Part shown: positions 33,415 to 41,670 of the stretch, one piece after another | Numbering within the stretch: the first letter of the stretch is position 1 | Layout of the letters: each line of letters opens with the position of its first letter | Assembly (NCBI RefSeq): GCF_004364345.1 | Contig: NZ_SOCA01000006.1 | Span: 186,001-250,000 of the forward strand | Direction: 5' to 3' | DNA: 64,000 nucleotides | From: Prosthecobacter fusiformis | GTDB taxonomy: Bacteria > Verrucomicrobiota > Verrucomicrobiia > Verrucomicrobiales > Verrucomicrobiaceae | The notes under the pieces: model-generated | Database searches by the model: none | What the model was told of the DNA's origin: nothing | The model's input: only the letters and a program-made list of their open reading frames with translations | Translations under genes and position numbers: made by a program

Positions 33415-34346
33415 GCGACGGCTCCTTTCTTTTTGCCAAAGGTGAACAGGCCCTGCGGCCTTGCGATCATCAGGGTGATGATGAGCAGGGAATAAATGAT
33501 CATGCGGTAGTCCGCAAACTCACGCAGAAATTCCGGGAGGATGGTCAGCAAAATGGCCGCCATAATGACTCCCACTGTCCGGCCCATGCCTCCCAGGATG
33601 ACCATGACCACGATGTCGATGGACTTGAAAAAATCGAATCCGGTGGGGGAAAGGAACTGCTTATGATGAGCATACAAGCCGCCTGCAATCCCGGCAAAAA
33701 AGGCACCGATGACAAAAGCGGTCACCTTGTATCTCACCGGGTTGATGCCCATGGAGCTAGCCGCCACTTCATCATCACTCACAGCGATGAATCCCCGGCC
33801 ATAGGTCGAATTGACAAGCGAGGCCACGACATAGATCGTGACCGCAGCCAGGGCAAAGGTCCAGCCCAGGGTGGTGTCTTTCGGGATGCCTTTCAGGCCG
33901 CTGGCAGCGCCTACGGACTCCATGTTTTGCACAATGACACGGATGATCTCCCCAAACCCGAGCGTGACGATGGCCAGGTAATCCCCCCTCAGGCGCAAGG
34001 AAGGCACCCCCACCAGCAGCCCCGCCACGGCAGCCAGCAGGCCACCCAGGATCAAGGCGACAAGAAAGAGCAGGGGATGCAAAGACTCCGGCACCATCTG
34101 AGCACAGACGAGGGTGAATTTGGCTGCGGAGTAGCCGCCCACGGCCATGAATCCCGCGTGCCCTAGACTGAATTGGCCCGTGTGGCCGTTGATCAGATTG
34201 AGGCTCACCGCCAGGATGATGTTGATGCCGATATCAATCGTGATGCCCAGGTAGTAGCGGTTGAATGCCCCCGTGAACTGGGAGATCACCACTGCCAGAA
34301 TGATGCCGGCGATGAGCCAGCGTTTTGCGCCGTTCATGGGGATCAT
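33411..34346 (-). CDS. livM: Branched-chain amino acid ABC transporter permease
   Basis: Inner-membrane permease of 311 residues with about nine TM helices. It has the LivM signature NLINGHTGQFSLGHAGFMAVGGY and the EAA-like cytoplasmic loop GEIIRVIVQNMESVGAASGLKG. It is translationally coupled to livH (four-base overlap) and livG. It pairs with LivH to form the transport channel. Confidence 0.95.
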   Translation of the reverse strand: MIPMNGAKRWLIAGIILAVVISQFTGAFNRYYLGITIDIGINIILAVSLNLINGHTGQFSLGHAGFMAVGGYSAAKFTLVCAQMVPESLHPLLFLVALILGGLLAAVAGLLVGVPSLRLRGDYLAIVTLGFGEIIRVIVQNMESVGAASGLKGIPKDTTLGWTFALAAVTIYVVASLVNSTYGRGFIAVSDDEVAASSMGINPVRYKVTAFVIGAFFAGIAGGLYAHHKQFLSPTGFDFFKSIDIVVMVILGGMGRTVGVIMAAILLTILPEFLREFADYRMIIYSLLIITLMIARPQGLFTFGKKKGAVA

Positions 34347-35254
34347 ACTTTTTCAACCGTGGCTTTGCCGAGCAGCCCGGCGGGTTTGAACAGGAGAATG
34401 AGGATCAGAATGGCAAAGGCGATGCCGTCTCGGTAGTTGGAGAGGCCGGGCGTGCCACCCGCATAGGTTTCCAGCAGTCCCAGCAGCAGACCACCCAGGG
34501 CAGCGCCCGGCAGGTTGCCAATGCCGCCGAGAACCGCAGCCACGAAAGCCCGCAGCCCCGGTTGCACTCCCATGAGAGGATCAATGCCGGGGGCCTTCAT
34601 CGCATAAAGGATACCCGCGACCGCCGCCAGTGCTGATCCCAGACCGAAAGTGAAAGCAATGATGCGGTTGATGTTGATCCCCATCAGAGCCGCAGCCTGC
34701 TGATTGAAGGAAACCGCCCGCATGGCCGTGCCGGTCTTGGTGTGCTGGACGATGAACCAGAGCCCGGCCAACAACAAAAGGGTGGTCGCCACGATGACCA
34801 AGTCATTGCTGCCGATCACGAGACCACCCAGGTGCAGATCATTTTCCACCAAAAGCCGGGGGAAGGACTTGGTGTCCGCACCCAGCACAGCAGGATGCTG
34901 GCAGGTAAATTCAATGAACAAGGACACCCCAATGGCAGTGATGAGCACCGTCAGCTTCGGGCGTGAACGCAGTGGGCGATAGGCCAGGAACTCGATCAGC
35001 ATACCGATGCCTGCGCAGATCACGGCTGAAAGCAGCACAATGATGAGAGCACCGGCGATGGACGGCAGAGGTATGATCTTTTCAACCGCAGGTGCCAGGA
35101 AGTAGGCGGAGAAAGCACCCAGCATCAGCACATCGCTATGGGCGAAGTTGATGAACCTGAGCACCCCGTAAACCATGGTATAACCCAGCGCGATGAGCGC
35201 ATAGATGGAACCGAGGGCGAGGCCGTTGATGAGTTGCTGAAGAAACCAGTCCAG
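34343..35254 (-). CDS. livH: Branched-chain amino acid ABC transporter permease, CTG start
   Basis: LivH permease of about 303 residues. The first ATG (35176) would cut away the conserved first TM helix. Reading upstream in the same frame gives DWFLQQLINGLALGSIYALI then ALGYT just before that ATG, which matches the start of known LivH proteins, and the codon preceding DWF is CTG at 35254. No ATG, GTG or TTG exists between that point and the upstream stop. So the gene either uses a CTG start or has lost its start codon by mutation or sequence error. No Shine-Dalgarno-like purine run precedes the CTG. The 3' end overlaps livM by four bases. Confidence 0.85.
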   Translation of the reverse strand: MDWFLQQLINGLALGSIYALIALGYTMVYGVLRFINFAHSDVLMLGAFSAYFLAPAVEKIIPLPSIAGALIIVLLSAVICAGIGMLIEFLAYRPLRSRPKLTVLITAIGVSLFIEFTCQHPAVLGADTKSFPRLLVENDLHLGGLVIGSNDLVIVATTLLLLAGLWFIVQHTKTGTAMRAVSFNQQAAALMGININRIIAFTFGLGSALAAVAGILYAMKAPGIDPLMGVQPGLRAFVAAVLGGIGNLPGAALGGLLLGLLETYAGGTPGLSNYRDGIAFAILILILLFKPAGLLGKATVEKV

Positions 35255-35307
35255 AGGAAGGAGGAGTTGAGGGTTAGGATGGAGAACAGCCGTCCTGGTT
35301 GTTTAAA

Positions 35308-35337
35308 CACAGGCGGGACGCCTGTGCTCCATGTCGG
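35308..35337. repeat. Hairpin repeat between livJ and livH
   Basis: Perfect 8-bp arms CACAGGCG (35308-35315) and CGCCTGTG (35319-35326), loop GGA, followed by CTCCATGTCGG. It is the second copy of the hairpin at 9508-9536: 19 of 26 aligned bases are identical, and all seven differences are transitions, several of which keep the stem paired. Confidence 0.75.
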
Positions 35338-35345
35338 CCCAAGAC

Positions 35346-36491
35346 TCAGGGATTGACTGTTTCCAGATACTTGAATTTGCCGTCTTTGATCTGCAGGATC
35401 ACAGCGGACTTTACCGCATCACGGTTTTCATTGATGGCCACTTTGCCAGTCACCGCTTCGAATTCCTTGGTCGCAGCCAGCGCATCGCGCAGCTTGGCTG
35501 GCTCCGTGGATTCAGCGCGCTTGATGGCATCCACCAGGAAGAACACAGAGTCATAACCCAGAGCGGCCATGCAGTCTGGCACCTTGCCATTGTATTCCTT
35601 TTTGTAAGCATCGACAAAAGCCGTCACCTTGGGGGAGGCTGCATCAGCAGCGTAATGGGTGGAGAAGTAGTGACCTTCCACCGCATCACCGCCGAGTTTG
35701 ACGAGGGTTTCACTTTCCCAGCCGTCACCGCCAAAGAGGGGAACATTCAGACCGAGCTGCTTGGCCTGAATGCAGATCAGGGCCACGTCGGTATAATAAC
35801 CTGGAACAAAAACGGCATCCGGCACGGCGGATTTGATGGCCGTAAGCTGGCCCTTGAAGTCCTTGTCGCCACCATTGAAATCCAGCTCAGCCACGATCTC
35901 ACCACCGGCCTTGAGGAAACCTTCCTTGAAGAACTTCGCCAAGCCTTTGCTGTAATCGCTCTTCACATCCGTGAAGACAGCCACCTTTTTCGCTTTCAGC
36001 GTATTCGCGGCGAAGTTGGCCATCACGGTGCCCTGGAAGGGATCGATGAAGCAGACGCGGAAGATGTAATCGCCCGTCTCCGTCACCTTCGGGTTGGTCG
36101 AGGCTGGGGTGATCATTGGGATGCCATTTTCCTGGCAGATAGGAGCGGCTTCGAGAGAGCGGCTGGAGGCCACTTCGCCCAGGATGGCCACGACGCCGTC
36201 TTTGGAGATGAGCTTGTTCACCACGTTGGCTGGCTCGCCAGCTTTGGACTGGTCATCTTCGGTCTTCAGTTCAAGTTGCTTGCCCAGCACGCCGCCGGCC
36301 GCATTGATTTCTTTGATGGCCAGGATGGTGCCTTCATGGGAGGAAGTGCCGAAGGTGGCTTCCTTGCCCGTCAGGGAGGCAAATTCGCCGATGAGGATGG
36401 TATCTCCGCCGCTCTTGTTGCATCCAGTGAAGGCGGAAAGAAGAATTCCGAGCGATCCTAAAAGGAAAATGGGGCGAGTTATCATCTGCAT
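35346..36491 (-). CDS. livJ: Branched-chain amino acid ABC transporter substrate-binding lipoprotein
   Basis: Periplasmic binding protein of the Leu/Ile/Val (receptor ligand-binding) family, 381 residues. The N-terminus is a lipoprotein signal with the lipidated Cys at residue 24 (LLSAFTGC). The mature start DTILIGEFASLTGKEATFG and the two lobes with ITPASTNPKVTE and YDSVFFLVDAIKRAES fit LivJ/LivK. It is the first gene of the livJHMGF cluster, with a 91-base gap and a hairpin before livH, an arrangement that often leaves the binding protein more abundant than the permeases. Confidence 0.94.
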   Translation of the reverse strand: MQMITRPIFLLGSLGILLSAFTGCNKSGGDTILIGEFASLTGKEATFGTSSHEGTILAIKEINAAGGVLGKQLELKTEDDQSKAGEPANVVNKLISKDGVVAILGEVASSRSLEAAPICQENGIPMITPASTNPKVTETGDYIFRVCFIDPFQGTVMANFAANTLKAKKVAVFTDVKSDYSKGLAKFFKEGFLKAGGEIVAELDFNGGDKDFKGQLTAIKSAVPDAVFVPGYYTDVALICIQAKQLGLNVPLFGGDGWESETLVKLGGDAVEGHYFSTHYAADAASPKVTAFVDAYKKEYNGKVPDCMAALGYDSVFFLVDAIKRAESTEPAKLRDALAATKEFEAVTGKVAINENRDAVKSAVILQIKDGKFKYLETVNP

Positions 36492-36737
36492 TTTGCTCTT
36501 CTAGCAGTCTGCATACCATGGGCAAGAGGAAAAGCGGCTGGAAGGTGCTTTGCAGCAGGCCACCAGACGCTTGAATGAGGCAGGCATCCAGACACTTTCC
36601 ACCTGCGGTTTGCCCCTCTTCTCCCCGGTTTCTCAGAATGGCATGGCGTGTCATTGTGGAAATCCGTTTCCTGATTGGCAATCCCTGCCTTACTTGACCT
36701 TGACGCCTTAAGCCCCCTTGGCACGTAACCTTGTCAC

Positions 36738-38024
36738 ATGAAGATCATTCGCCACACCGACCCCACCTGGCAGGAAACCGCTGCCGCCCTGAACCGCCGC
36801 GCTGAAGCCAGCGATGCTGTCCAAGAGGTCGTCTCGGGTGTCATCAAGGAAGTCCGTGCCCGGGGAAACGCCGCCGTGCTGGAATTTACCGAGCGTTTTG
36901 ACGGTGCCCAGTTGACTGCGGAATCCATGGCCATTTCTCAGGATGAACTGGCCGGTTCCTGGAATCTCGCCGGTCCGGATCTGCTCCAATCCCTCATCGC
37001 CTCCCATCGCAACGTCTTCTCCTTCGCCCAGAAAAGCCTTCGTCAAAACTGGTCCGGCACCAATGAGCAGGGAGCCCAGGTCGGGGAGGTGTATCATCCC
37101 TTTGAGCGCGTCGGCTGTTACGTCCCTGGCGGCTCTGCTCCATTGGTCTCAACGGCTATCATGACTGTCACCCTCGCTTCCGCCGCAGGTGTGCCGGAGA
37201 TTGTTGTCTGCACCCCATGCGGCAAAGACGGCACGGTGAATCCCGGCCTCCTCGCCGCGCTCAAGCTTGCCGGAGCCACGGAGGTTTATAAAATCGGCGG
37301 CGCGCAGGCCATCGCCGCCATGGCCTACGGCACCGAAACCATCCGCCCCGTCGCCAAGATTTTCGGTCCCGGTAACAGCTTCGTCGTCGAGGCCAAACGC
37401 CAAGCCTTCGGTGTCGTCTCCATTGACCTTCTCCCTGGCCCCAGTGAAGTCTTGATCCTCGCTGACCGCACCGGAAATGCATCCTTCATCGCCGCCGACA
37501 TCCTAGCCCAGGCGGAACATGGCAAGGACAGCCAGGCCGGTTTCATCACCGACGACGCCGCGCTGCTGGACAAAGTCGCTGCCGAGGTGGACCGCCAGTG
37601 TGCAAAGCTCAGCCGTCAGGCACAATTGAGGCCCGTTTTAGAAAAAGGCGTTTTCCTTCTCCTGGCTCCTTCACTGGAAGAAGGTGCCCGCCTCGTCAAT
37701 GCCTACGCTCCGGAGCATTTGACCCTCATTACCGAGCGCGAAAGCGACATCCTGCCCCTCATCCGCACGGCGGGTGCCATCTTCCTGGGCAATGATTCCC
37801 CGGTCGCCGTCGGTGATTTCCTGGCCGGTCCTAGCCACACCCTGCCCACGGGCGGTGCGGGCAAATCCTTCCCCGGCCTGACGGTGGACATGTTCCAACG
37901 CCGCACCAGCATCATCCGCCTGGACAAAGCCAGCGTCACCCTTTCCGAGCCCATCGTCCGCTCCTTCGCCACCGTCGAAGGCCTCGATGCCCACGGCGAA
38001 TCCGTCGCCATCCGCGCACGGTAG
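36738..38024 (+). CDS. hisD: Histidinol dehydrogenase
   Basis: Zinc enzyme that oxidises histidinol to histidine in two NAD-dependent steps, 428 residues. Visible zinc and catalytic residues: Gln and His in LAQAEHGKDSQAG, the Glu-His pair in AYAPEHLTLI, GPSHTLPTGGAGKS and the C-terminal His in DAHGESVAIR. Also present is the VGCYVPGGSAPL substrate loop. It stands alone, not in a his operon. The TAG stop is part of an AGTACAGTA repeat. Confidence 0.97.
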   Translation: MKIIRHTDPTWQETAAALNRRAEASDAVQEVVSGVIKEVRARGNAAVLEFTERFDGAQLTAESMAISQDELAGSWNLAGPDLLQSLIASHRNVFSFAQKSLRQNWSGTNEQGAQVGEVYHPFERVGCYVPGGSAPLVSTAIMTVTLASAAGVPEIVVCTPCGKDGTVNPGLLAALKLAGATEVYKIGGAQAIAAMAYGTETIRPVAKIFGPGNSFVVEAKRQAFGVVSIDLLPGPSEVLILADRTGNASFIAADILAQAEHGKDSQAGFITDDAALLDKVAAEVDRQCAKLSRQAQLRPVLEKGVFLLLAPSLEEGARLVNAYAPEHLTLITERESDILPLIRTAGAIFLGNDSPVAVGDFLAGPSHTLPTGGAGKSFPGLTVDMFQRRTSIIRLDKASVTLSEPIVRSFATVEGLDAHGESVAIRAR

Positions 38025-38200
38025 TACAGTACACATCACTCCCTGTCCCGCGACTGCGGCGATCCGAGTGATGCGATCCAGAGCCAACGGCACCCTCTTC
38101 CAAAGCCGCCTGCCAATGTCCAAATAGAGGCAGCCCCCAGGGTGCAAAAGTGCGTCCGTTGCTCCATCCCCCTCACTCGGAGAGTGAGGGATACTGTACT
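38022..38200. repeat. Inverted pair of AGTACAGTA hairpin repeats
   Basis: Two oppositely oriented copies of the repeat seen at 14386. The left copy has AGTACAGTA (38023-38031) then CATCACTC (38034-38041) pairing with GAGTGATG (38066-38073) across a 24-base loop. The right copy has CCCTCACTC (38170-38178), loop GGA, GAGTGAGGG (38182-38190) then TACTGTACT (38192-38200). Together they bracket about 180 bases between convergent genes, like a REPIN or small MITE. The left copy begins on the hisD stop codon. Confidence 0.72.
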
Positions 38201-38209
38201 GTCACCTTC

Positions 38210-38650
38210 TCAATACAGCAGCATATTGATCTCAGAATCCGTCAGCAGGGAGGAGTCGTGCACCGCCAGCAGATCTCCCACCTGTTCCAGGTTCTTCCAT
38301 TCCGTCTCAAACTCAGGGATCAAAGGAAAATCCGTCTCAGGCACCGCTGTTGTTTCCACCACTGGAATCGGGGTCACCAGCGCCACTTGGCTCTGAGATG
38401 ACGCACCTTCCGGTTGATAGATAAAGGTCGCAGCCGTGATGACCAAGGCAGCCGCTGCGGCCCAGGTCAGACCTGCGCGTGCGGAATCCTGCTCCTGCCA
38501 CCAGCTTTTGAATCGAGCCAGCCAGCCGCGATCCTGCGGTGTCTGCCGTGCCAGGCGGACCACGTTTTGGGTGAAGTTAGGGCGCGCCTGCACCGGCTTG
38601 GCTTGGCCAAGCACTTTCCAAAGCGGATCGTTGGGGGTGAGCGGTTCCAT
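38210..38650 (-). CDS. Conserved single-pass membrane protein, unknown function
   Basis: A 146-residue protein from the ATG at 38650 (MEPLTPNDPLWKVLGQAKPV). A soluble N-terminus with PNFTQNVVRLAR, one TM helix at about 60-78 and a Pro/Thr/Glu-rich periplasmic tail are visible. The architecture resembles the short anti-sigma-like protein at 2671, but no sigma factor gene is adjacent, so the role is open. It is downstream of the HIT gene on the same strand. Confidence 0.6.
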   Translation of the reverse strand: MEPLTPNDPLWKVLGQAKPVQARPNFTQNVVRLARQTPQDRGWLARFKSWWQEQDSARAGLTWAAAAALVITAATFIYQPEGASSQSQVALVTPIPVVETTAVPETDFPLIPEFETEWKNLEQVGDLLAVHDSSLLTDSEINMLLY

Positions 38651-38721
38651 AAATCGTGTCAGGACTACAAACATCACATCGGAGCGAAAGTTGCGCCATC
38701 AGCGATTTTTTCTCTCGAACC

Positions 38722-39075
38722 TCAACCTGGAGGCCAGGCGAGGTCTCGGCCAGCGAGCAAATGAACGTGCAAATGCGGCACTGTTTCGCCCCCGTCCTTG
38801 CCATGATTGATGACCAGGCGGAAGCCTTTATCGCGGTCCTTGACGCCCAGTTTTTCCGCAATTTTTCCCGCAGCCAGCAGCAGCGCACCCAGAGTGGCCT
38901 GATCATCAGCTTCTGCTTCTCCTACACGGGGAATGACCTTCTTGGGGACAATTAGCACATGGATAGGAGCCTGCGGGGTGATGTCGTTGAAGGCGGCTAC
39001 GAGGTCATCCTCATACACCAAAGGAGCCGGAATCTCCCGGTCCACAATTTTTTGGAAGATGGTTTTTTCAGACAT
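38722..39075 (-). CDS. HIT family protein (HinT-like)
   Basis: Small nucleotide-binding hydrolase of 117 residues. The histidine triad is H101-L-H103-V-H105 in VPHLHVHLL, and the N-terminus MSEKTIFQKIVDREIPAPLVYEDD is the HinT signature. ATG at 39075 is chosen because it gives this start; the open frame upstream is not HIT-like. HinT proteins hydrolyse phosphoramidates of nucleotides, but the physiological substrate is usually unknown. It follows nrdR on the same strand with a 108-base gap. Confidence 0.93.
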   Translation of the reverse strand: MSEKTIFQKIVDREIPAPLVYEDDLVAAFNDITPQAPIHVLIVPKKVIPRVGEAEADDQATLGALLLAAGKIAEKLGVKDRDKGFRLVINHGKDGGETVPHLHVHLLAGRDLAWPPG

Positions 39076-39183
39076 CAGGAAAAGTGATGCGGGCACTCCT
39101 GCCTGCAAGGGAAAGCTCGCCACTGTGCACGTTTGTAACGGCCAAAATAAGCCCTCTGCAACCTCGCTAGCCGCCTCACCCGA

Positions 39184-39672
39184 TCAATGAAACAACTCTT
39201 CCTGGCTAGTATCCCGTCCTCGGCGGGTACCCAGAGATTTGATTTCATCAATGAATTCGCCCACATCTTCAAACTGCCGGTAAACCGACGCATAGCGCAC
39301 ATAGGCCACATGGTCGATGCCTTCCAAGCGGCGCATCATTTTAGCTCCGATCACCGTGGAGGGGATTTCACGATAGCCTTCTTCTTCCAGTTCGCTGGCG
39401 ATGTCATCGACCAGTTGCTCCAGTTGCTCCATCTTCACCGGGCGTTTTTCACAGGCCTTGCGCAGTCCTGACATCAGCTTTTCACGGTCGAAACTCTGCC
39501 GCGCTCCGTTGCGTTTCACCACTCGCAGTTCCTCCCGCTCCACGATTTCATAGGTGGTGAAACGGAAGTTGCACTTCATGCACTCTCGGCGGCGACGGAT
39601 CGAGTGGCCCTCGCGTGCTTCGCGGGAGTCGATGACCTTGTCTTGGGAGCTACCGCATTTGGGACAGCGCAT
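39184..39672 (-). CDS. nrdR: Transcriptional repressor NrdR
   Basis: Regulator of ribonucleotide reductase genes, 162 residues. It has an N-terminal zinc ribbon with C3, C6, C31 and C34, and an ATP-cone domain (VVKRNGARQSFDREKLMSGL) that senses ATP/dATP. The pattern is complete. No nrd gene is in this window, so it acts in trans. It lies between the HIT gene and the rhomboid-like gene. Confidence 0.96.
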   Translation of the reverse strand: MRCPKCGSSQDKVIDSREAREGHSIRRRRECMKCNFRFTTYEIVEREELRVVKRNGARQSFDREKLMSGLRKACEKRPVKMEQLEQLVDDIASELEEEGYREIPSTVIGAKMMRRLEGIDHVAYVRYASVYRQFEDVGEFIDEIKSLGTRRGRDTSQEELFH

Positions 39673-39726
39673 AGGTGGGAGACCAAGGTGACATCTTGCA
39701 ACGAATTAGCAAGAGCAGCCTGCCCA

Positions 39727-40500
39727 TCAGCCTAACTTTCGACATGACGAGCAAATTTCGTCCCCGTCATCCGTCACCCGGAAGTTCAGTGTCCGGTCAT
39801 CCACATCCGTTTTCCCACAAACTTTGCATTGGTGAAAAAATGCGGCTCCCGACTGGGCTTCCTCAAAGCGTGCCCGGCGGTTGGCCGTCTTTGCTGAGTG
39901 CAGACGGCTGCGGACAAAGTCCGGCCCAAAGGCGATCCCATAATTCAGCAGACCGAAAAAGATCAGAATGATCTGGATGGGGGCACTGATCACACTGATC
40001 GCCAGCATCGCCGCAGTGAAAAAGGCCACCCATTTGATCTTCACTGGCAGGATGAAAAACAGCAGGATTTCTTCGTTCGGAAAAATCGTGGCAAAGGCGA
40101 ACAAGGAGGCCAGATACAGCCAGGTGGTCGTCCCTTCATAGCCGAAAATAACTGCACCAATGGCCTGGAAGATCATGCCACCGATGACATACAGATTTAC
40201 TTTGAACGCCCCCCAGGCCTCATCCAGCCCTCGACCGATCCACATCATGAACATGGCCCCGATGAGGGCAAAGAACAGATTGGTATTCGGGATAAAGTTA
40301 TACGTGAATAGTCTCCAGACCTGGCCCTGCATCAGCAGATCCGGTTTCAAAGCCAGAAACTCCACATAGGGCTGACGCGCCTCAGGCGACAGAAACATGA
40401 AGATGCCCAGGGTGAAAAGTTGCAGGATCGCAATGGCCTGAAGGATGCCTGGTATGGCAAAACGGCCCAGTCGGGATTCAAGTCGGTCGATCAATGGCAT
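39727..40500 (-). CDS. Rhomboid-like membrane protein with C-terminal zinc ribbon
   Basis: A 257-residue protein with about five or six hydrophobic helices in the first 185 residues, with rhomboid-like features (GQVWRLFTYNFIP, then FALIGAMFMMWIGRGLDEAWG). The catalytic GxSG and the partner His are not seen, so it is probably a non-peptidase rhomboid/Derlin-type relative. The C-terminal 55 residues form a soluble four-Cys zinc ribbon: CKVC near the start and CSSC at the end. The combination suggests a membrane chaperone or adaptor, but function is unknown. Confidence 0.75.
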   Translation of the reverse strand: MPLIDRLESRLGRFAIPGILQAIAILQLFTLGIFMFLSPEARQPYVEFLALKPDLLMQGQVWRLFTYNFIPNTNLFFALIGAMFMMWIGRGLDEAWGAFKVNLYVIGGMIFQAIGAVIFGYEGTTTWLYLASLFAFATIFPNEEILLFFILPVKIKWVAFFTAAMLAISVISAPIQIILIFFGLLNYGIAFGPDFVRSRLHSAKTANRRARFEEAQSGAAFFHQCKVCGKTDVDDRTLNFRVTDDGDEICSSCRKLG

Positions 40501-40555
40501 GTGAGATGTTTATACGTCTAGCACCATCTCTCCGCGAATGCGAAAAGGGAATTCT

Positions 40556-41524
40556 TCACGGTTCCTCCAGCCAGATGACCCTCAGTCCCAGCCTCTCCGC
40601 CACTTGGCGTCCTTTAACCGGCCCCAGCACCATCAGCGCCGTGGCGTATCCGTCTGCCAGGGCACAGCTCGGGTGAATGACCGAGACGGAGACCAGCTTA
40701 TGCTCGATAGGTCTTCCGGTATGCGGGTCCAGCAGGTGACTATACGTCCGGCCATCCTTTTCAAACCGGTGCCGATAGCTGCCGCTCGTCGCAATGCAGG
40801 TATTCGTCAGCGGTATCGTTTCCAGAGGCTCCCCACGCGCACCATCCGGGGCCTGAATACCCACCTGCCACGGCCCTCCCTCCCGGGAATACCCTGCCGC
40901 CGCCACCTCTCCACCGATTTCTAAAAGAAAGTTCTTTAGACCTTGAGCCTTGAGCATGGTGAGTAGTGCATCCATCGCATATCCTTCCGCGACGGAGGCC
41001 ACATTGATCTGCACCCCTGACTGCGTCTTTTTTAAAGAGGGGGGTTGGATCTCGATCGCCAGCTTATCCCATCCAGTCTGGCTAAGCGCCTCACGGATTT
41101 CCTTGTCCGCAGGCACTTGAGCTGAATGCTGGGTGCGGCTAAAGCCCCAGAGAGCCACCAAGGGAGCTATCGTCACATCTAGGGCACCGCCTGTTTCTTC
41201 CGCAATCCGCCGGGCTAAGTCCACCGTTTCCGCTACCGAGGCGGGCACCGTCTGCCACTCTGTACTGGTATTCCGATTCCAGCGGCTCAGGTCAGACTTC
41301 TCGTCCCAATGTGAGATTTCTTTTTCCAACGAGTGGAGTTCATCACGAATGAGAGCTTCGATTTCACTGGACGTCGCCCCTGAAACAGGATCAGCGATTT
41401 GCAGGCTCCAGGTCGTTCCCATCGTGTTTCCATGCAGCAACTGAGACCCCTCTTGGCTACACCCAGCTATCAAAATGCAGCCCAAAACCGGGAGGCAGGC
41501 TAGAGAATTGAATAATGTATTCAT
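40556..41524 (-). CDS. apbE: FAD:protein FMN transferase (ApbE)
   Basis: Enzyme that attaches FMN from FAD to Thr in flavoproteins such as NqrB/NqrC and RnfG, 322 residues. A lipoprotein signal with Cys22 (LIAGC) places it at the outer face of the inner membrane. MGTTWSLQI near the start, GGALDVTIAPLVALWGF, EIGGEVAAAG and the DPHTGRPI motif match ApbE. No Nqr/Rnf gene is in the window. Confidence 0.93.
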   Translation of the reverse strand: MNTLFNSLACLPVLGCILIAGCSQEGSQLLHGNTMGTTWSLQIADPVSGATSSEIEALIRDELHSLEKEISHWDEKSDLSRWNRNTSTEWQTVPASVAETVDLARRIAEETGGALDVTIAPLVALWGFSRTQHSAQVPADKEIREALSQTGWDKLAIEIQPPSLKKTQSGVQINVASVAEGYAMDALLTMLKAQGLKNFLLEIGGEVAAAGYSREGGPWQVGIQAPDGARGEPLETIPLTNTCIATSGSYRHRFEKDGRTYSHLLDPHTGRPIEHKLVSVSVIHPSCALADGYATALMVLGPVKGRQVAERLGLRVIWLEEP

Positions 41525-41670
41525 AAAGCGTCAAAACGCAGGACTCAATGGAACAACACTGAGTTTAGAGCAGAGGCAACGAGGGTTTATTGTTTCGATT
41601 CGCTTAACAATCAGGATTTACGTTACTAATTAGAATTTGCAGGGGTGTCGAGTTGTGGCGATTATAGGAT

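Noticed and set aside
34343-35176. livH starting at the ATG at 35176
   Set aside because: It would remove the conserved first TM helix, whose sequence is present and in frame immediately upstream.
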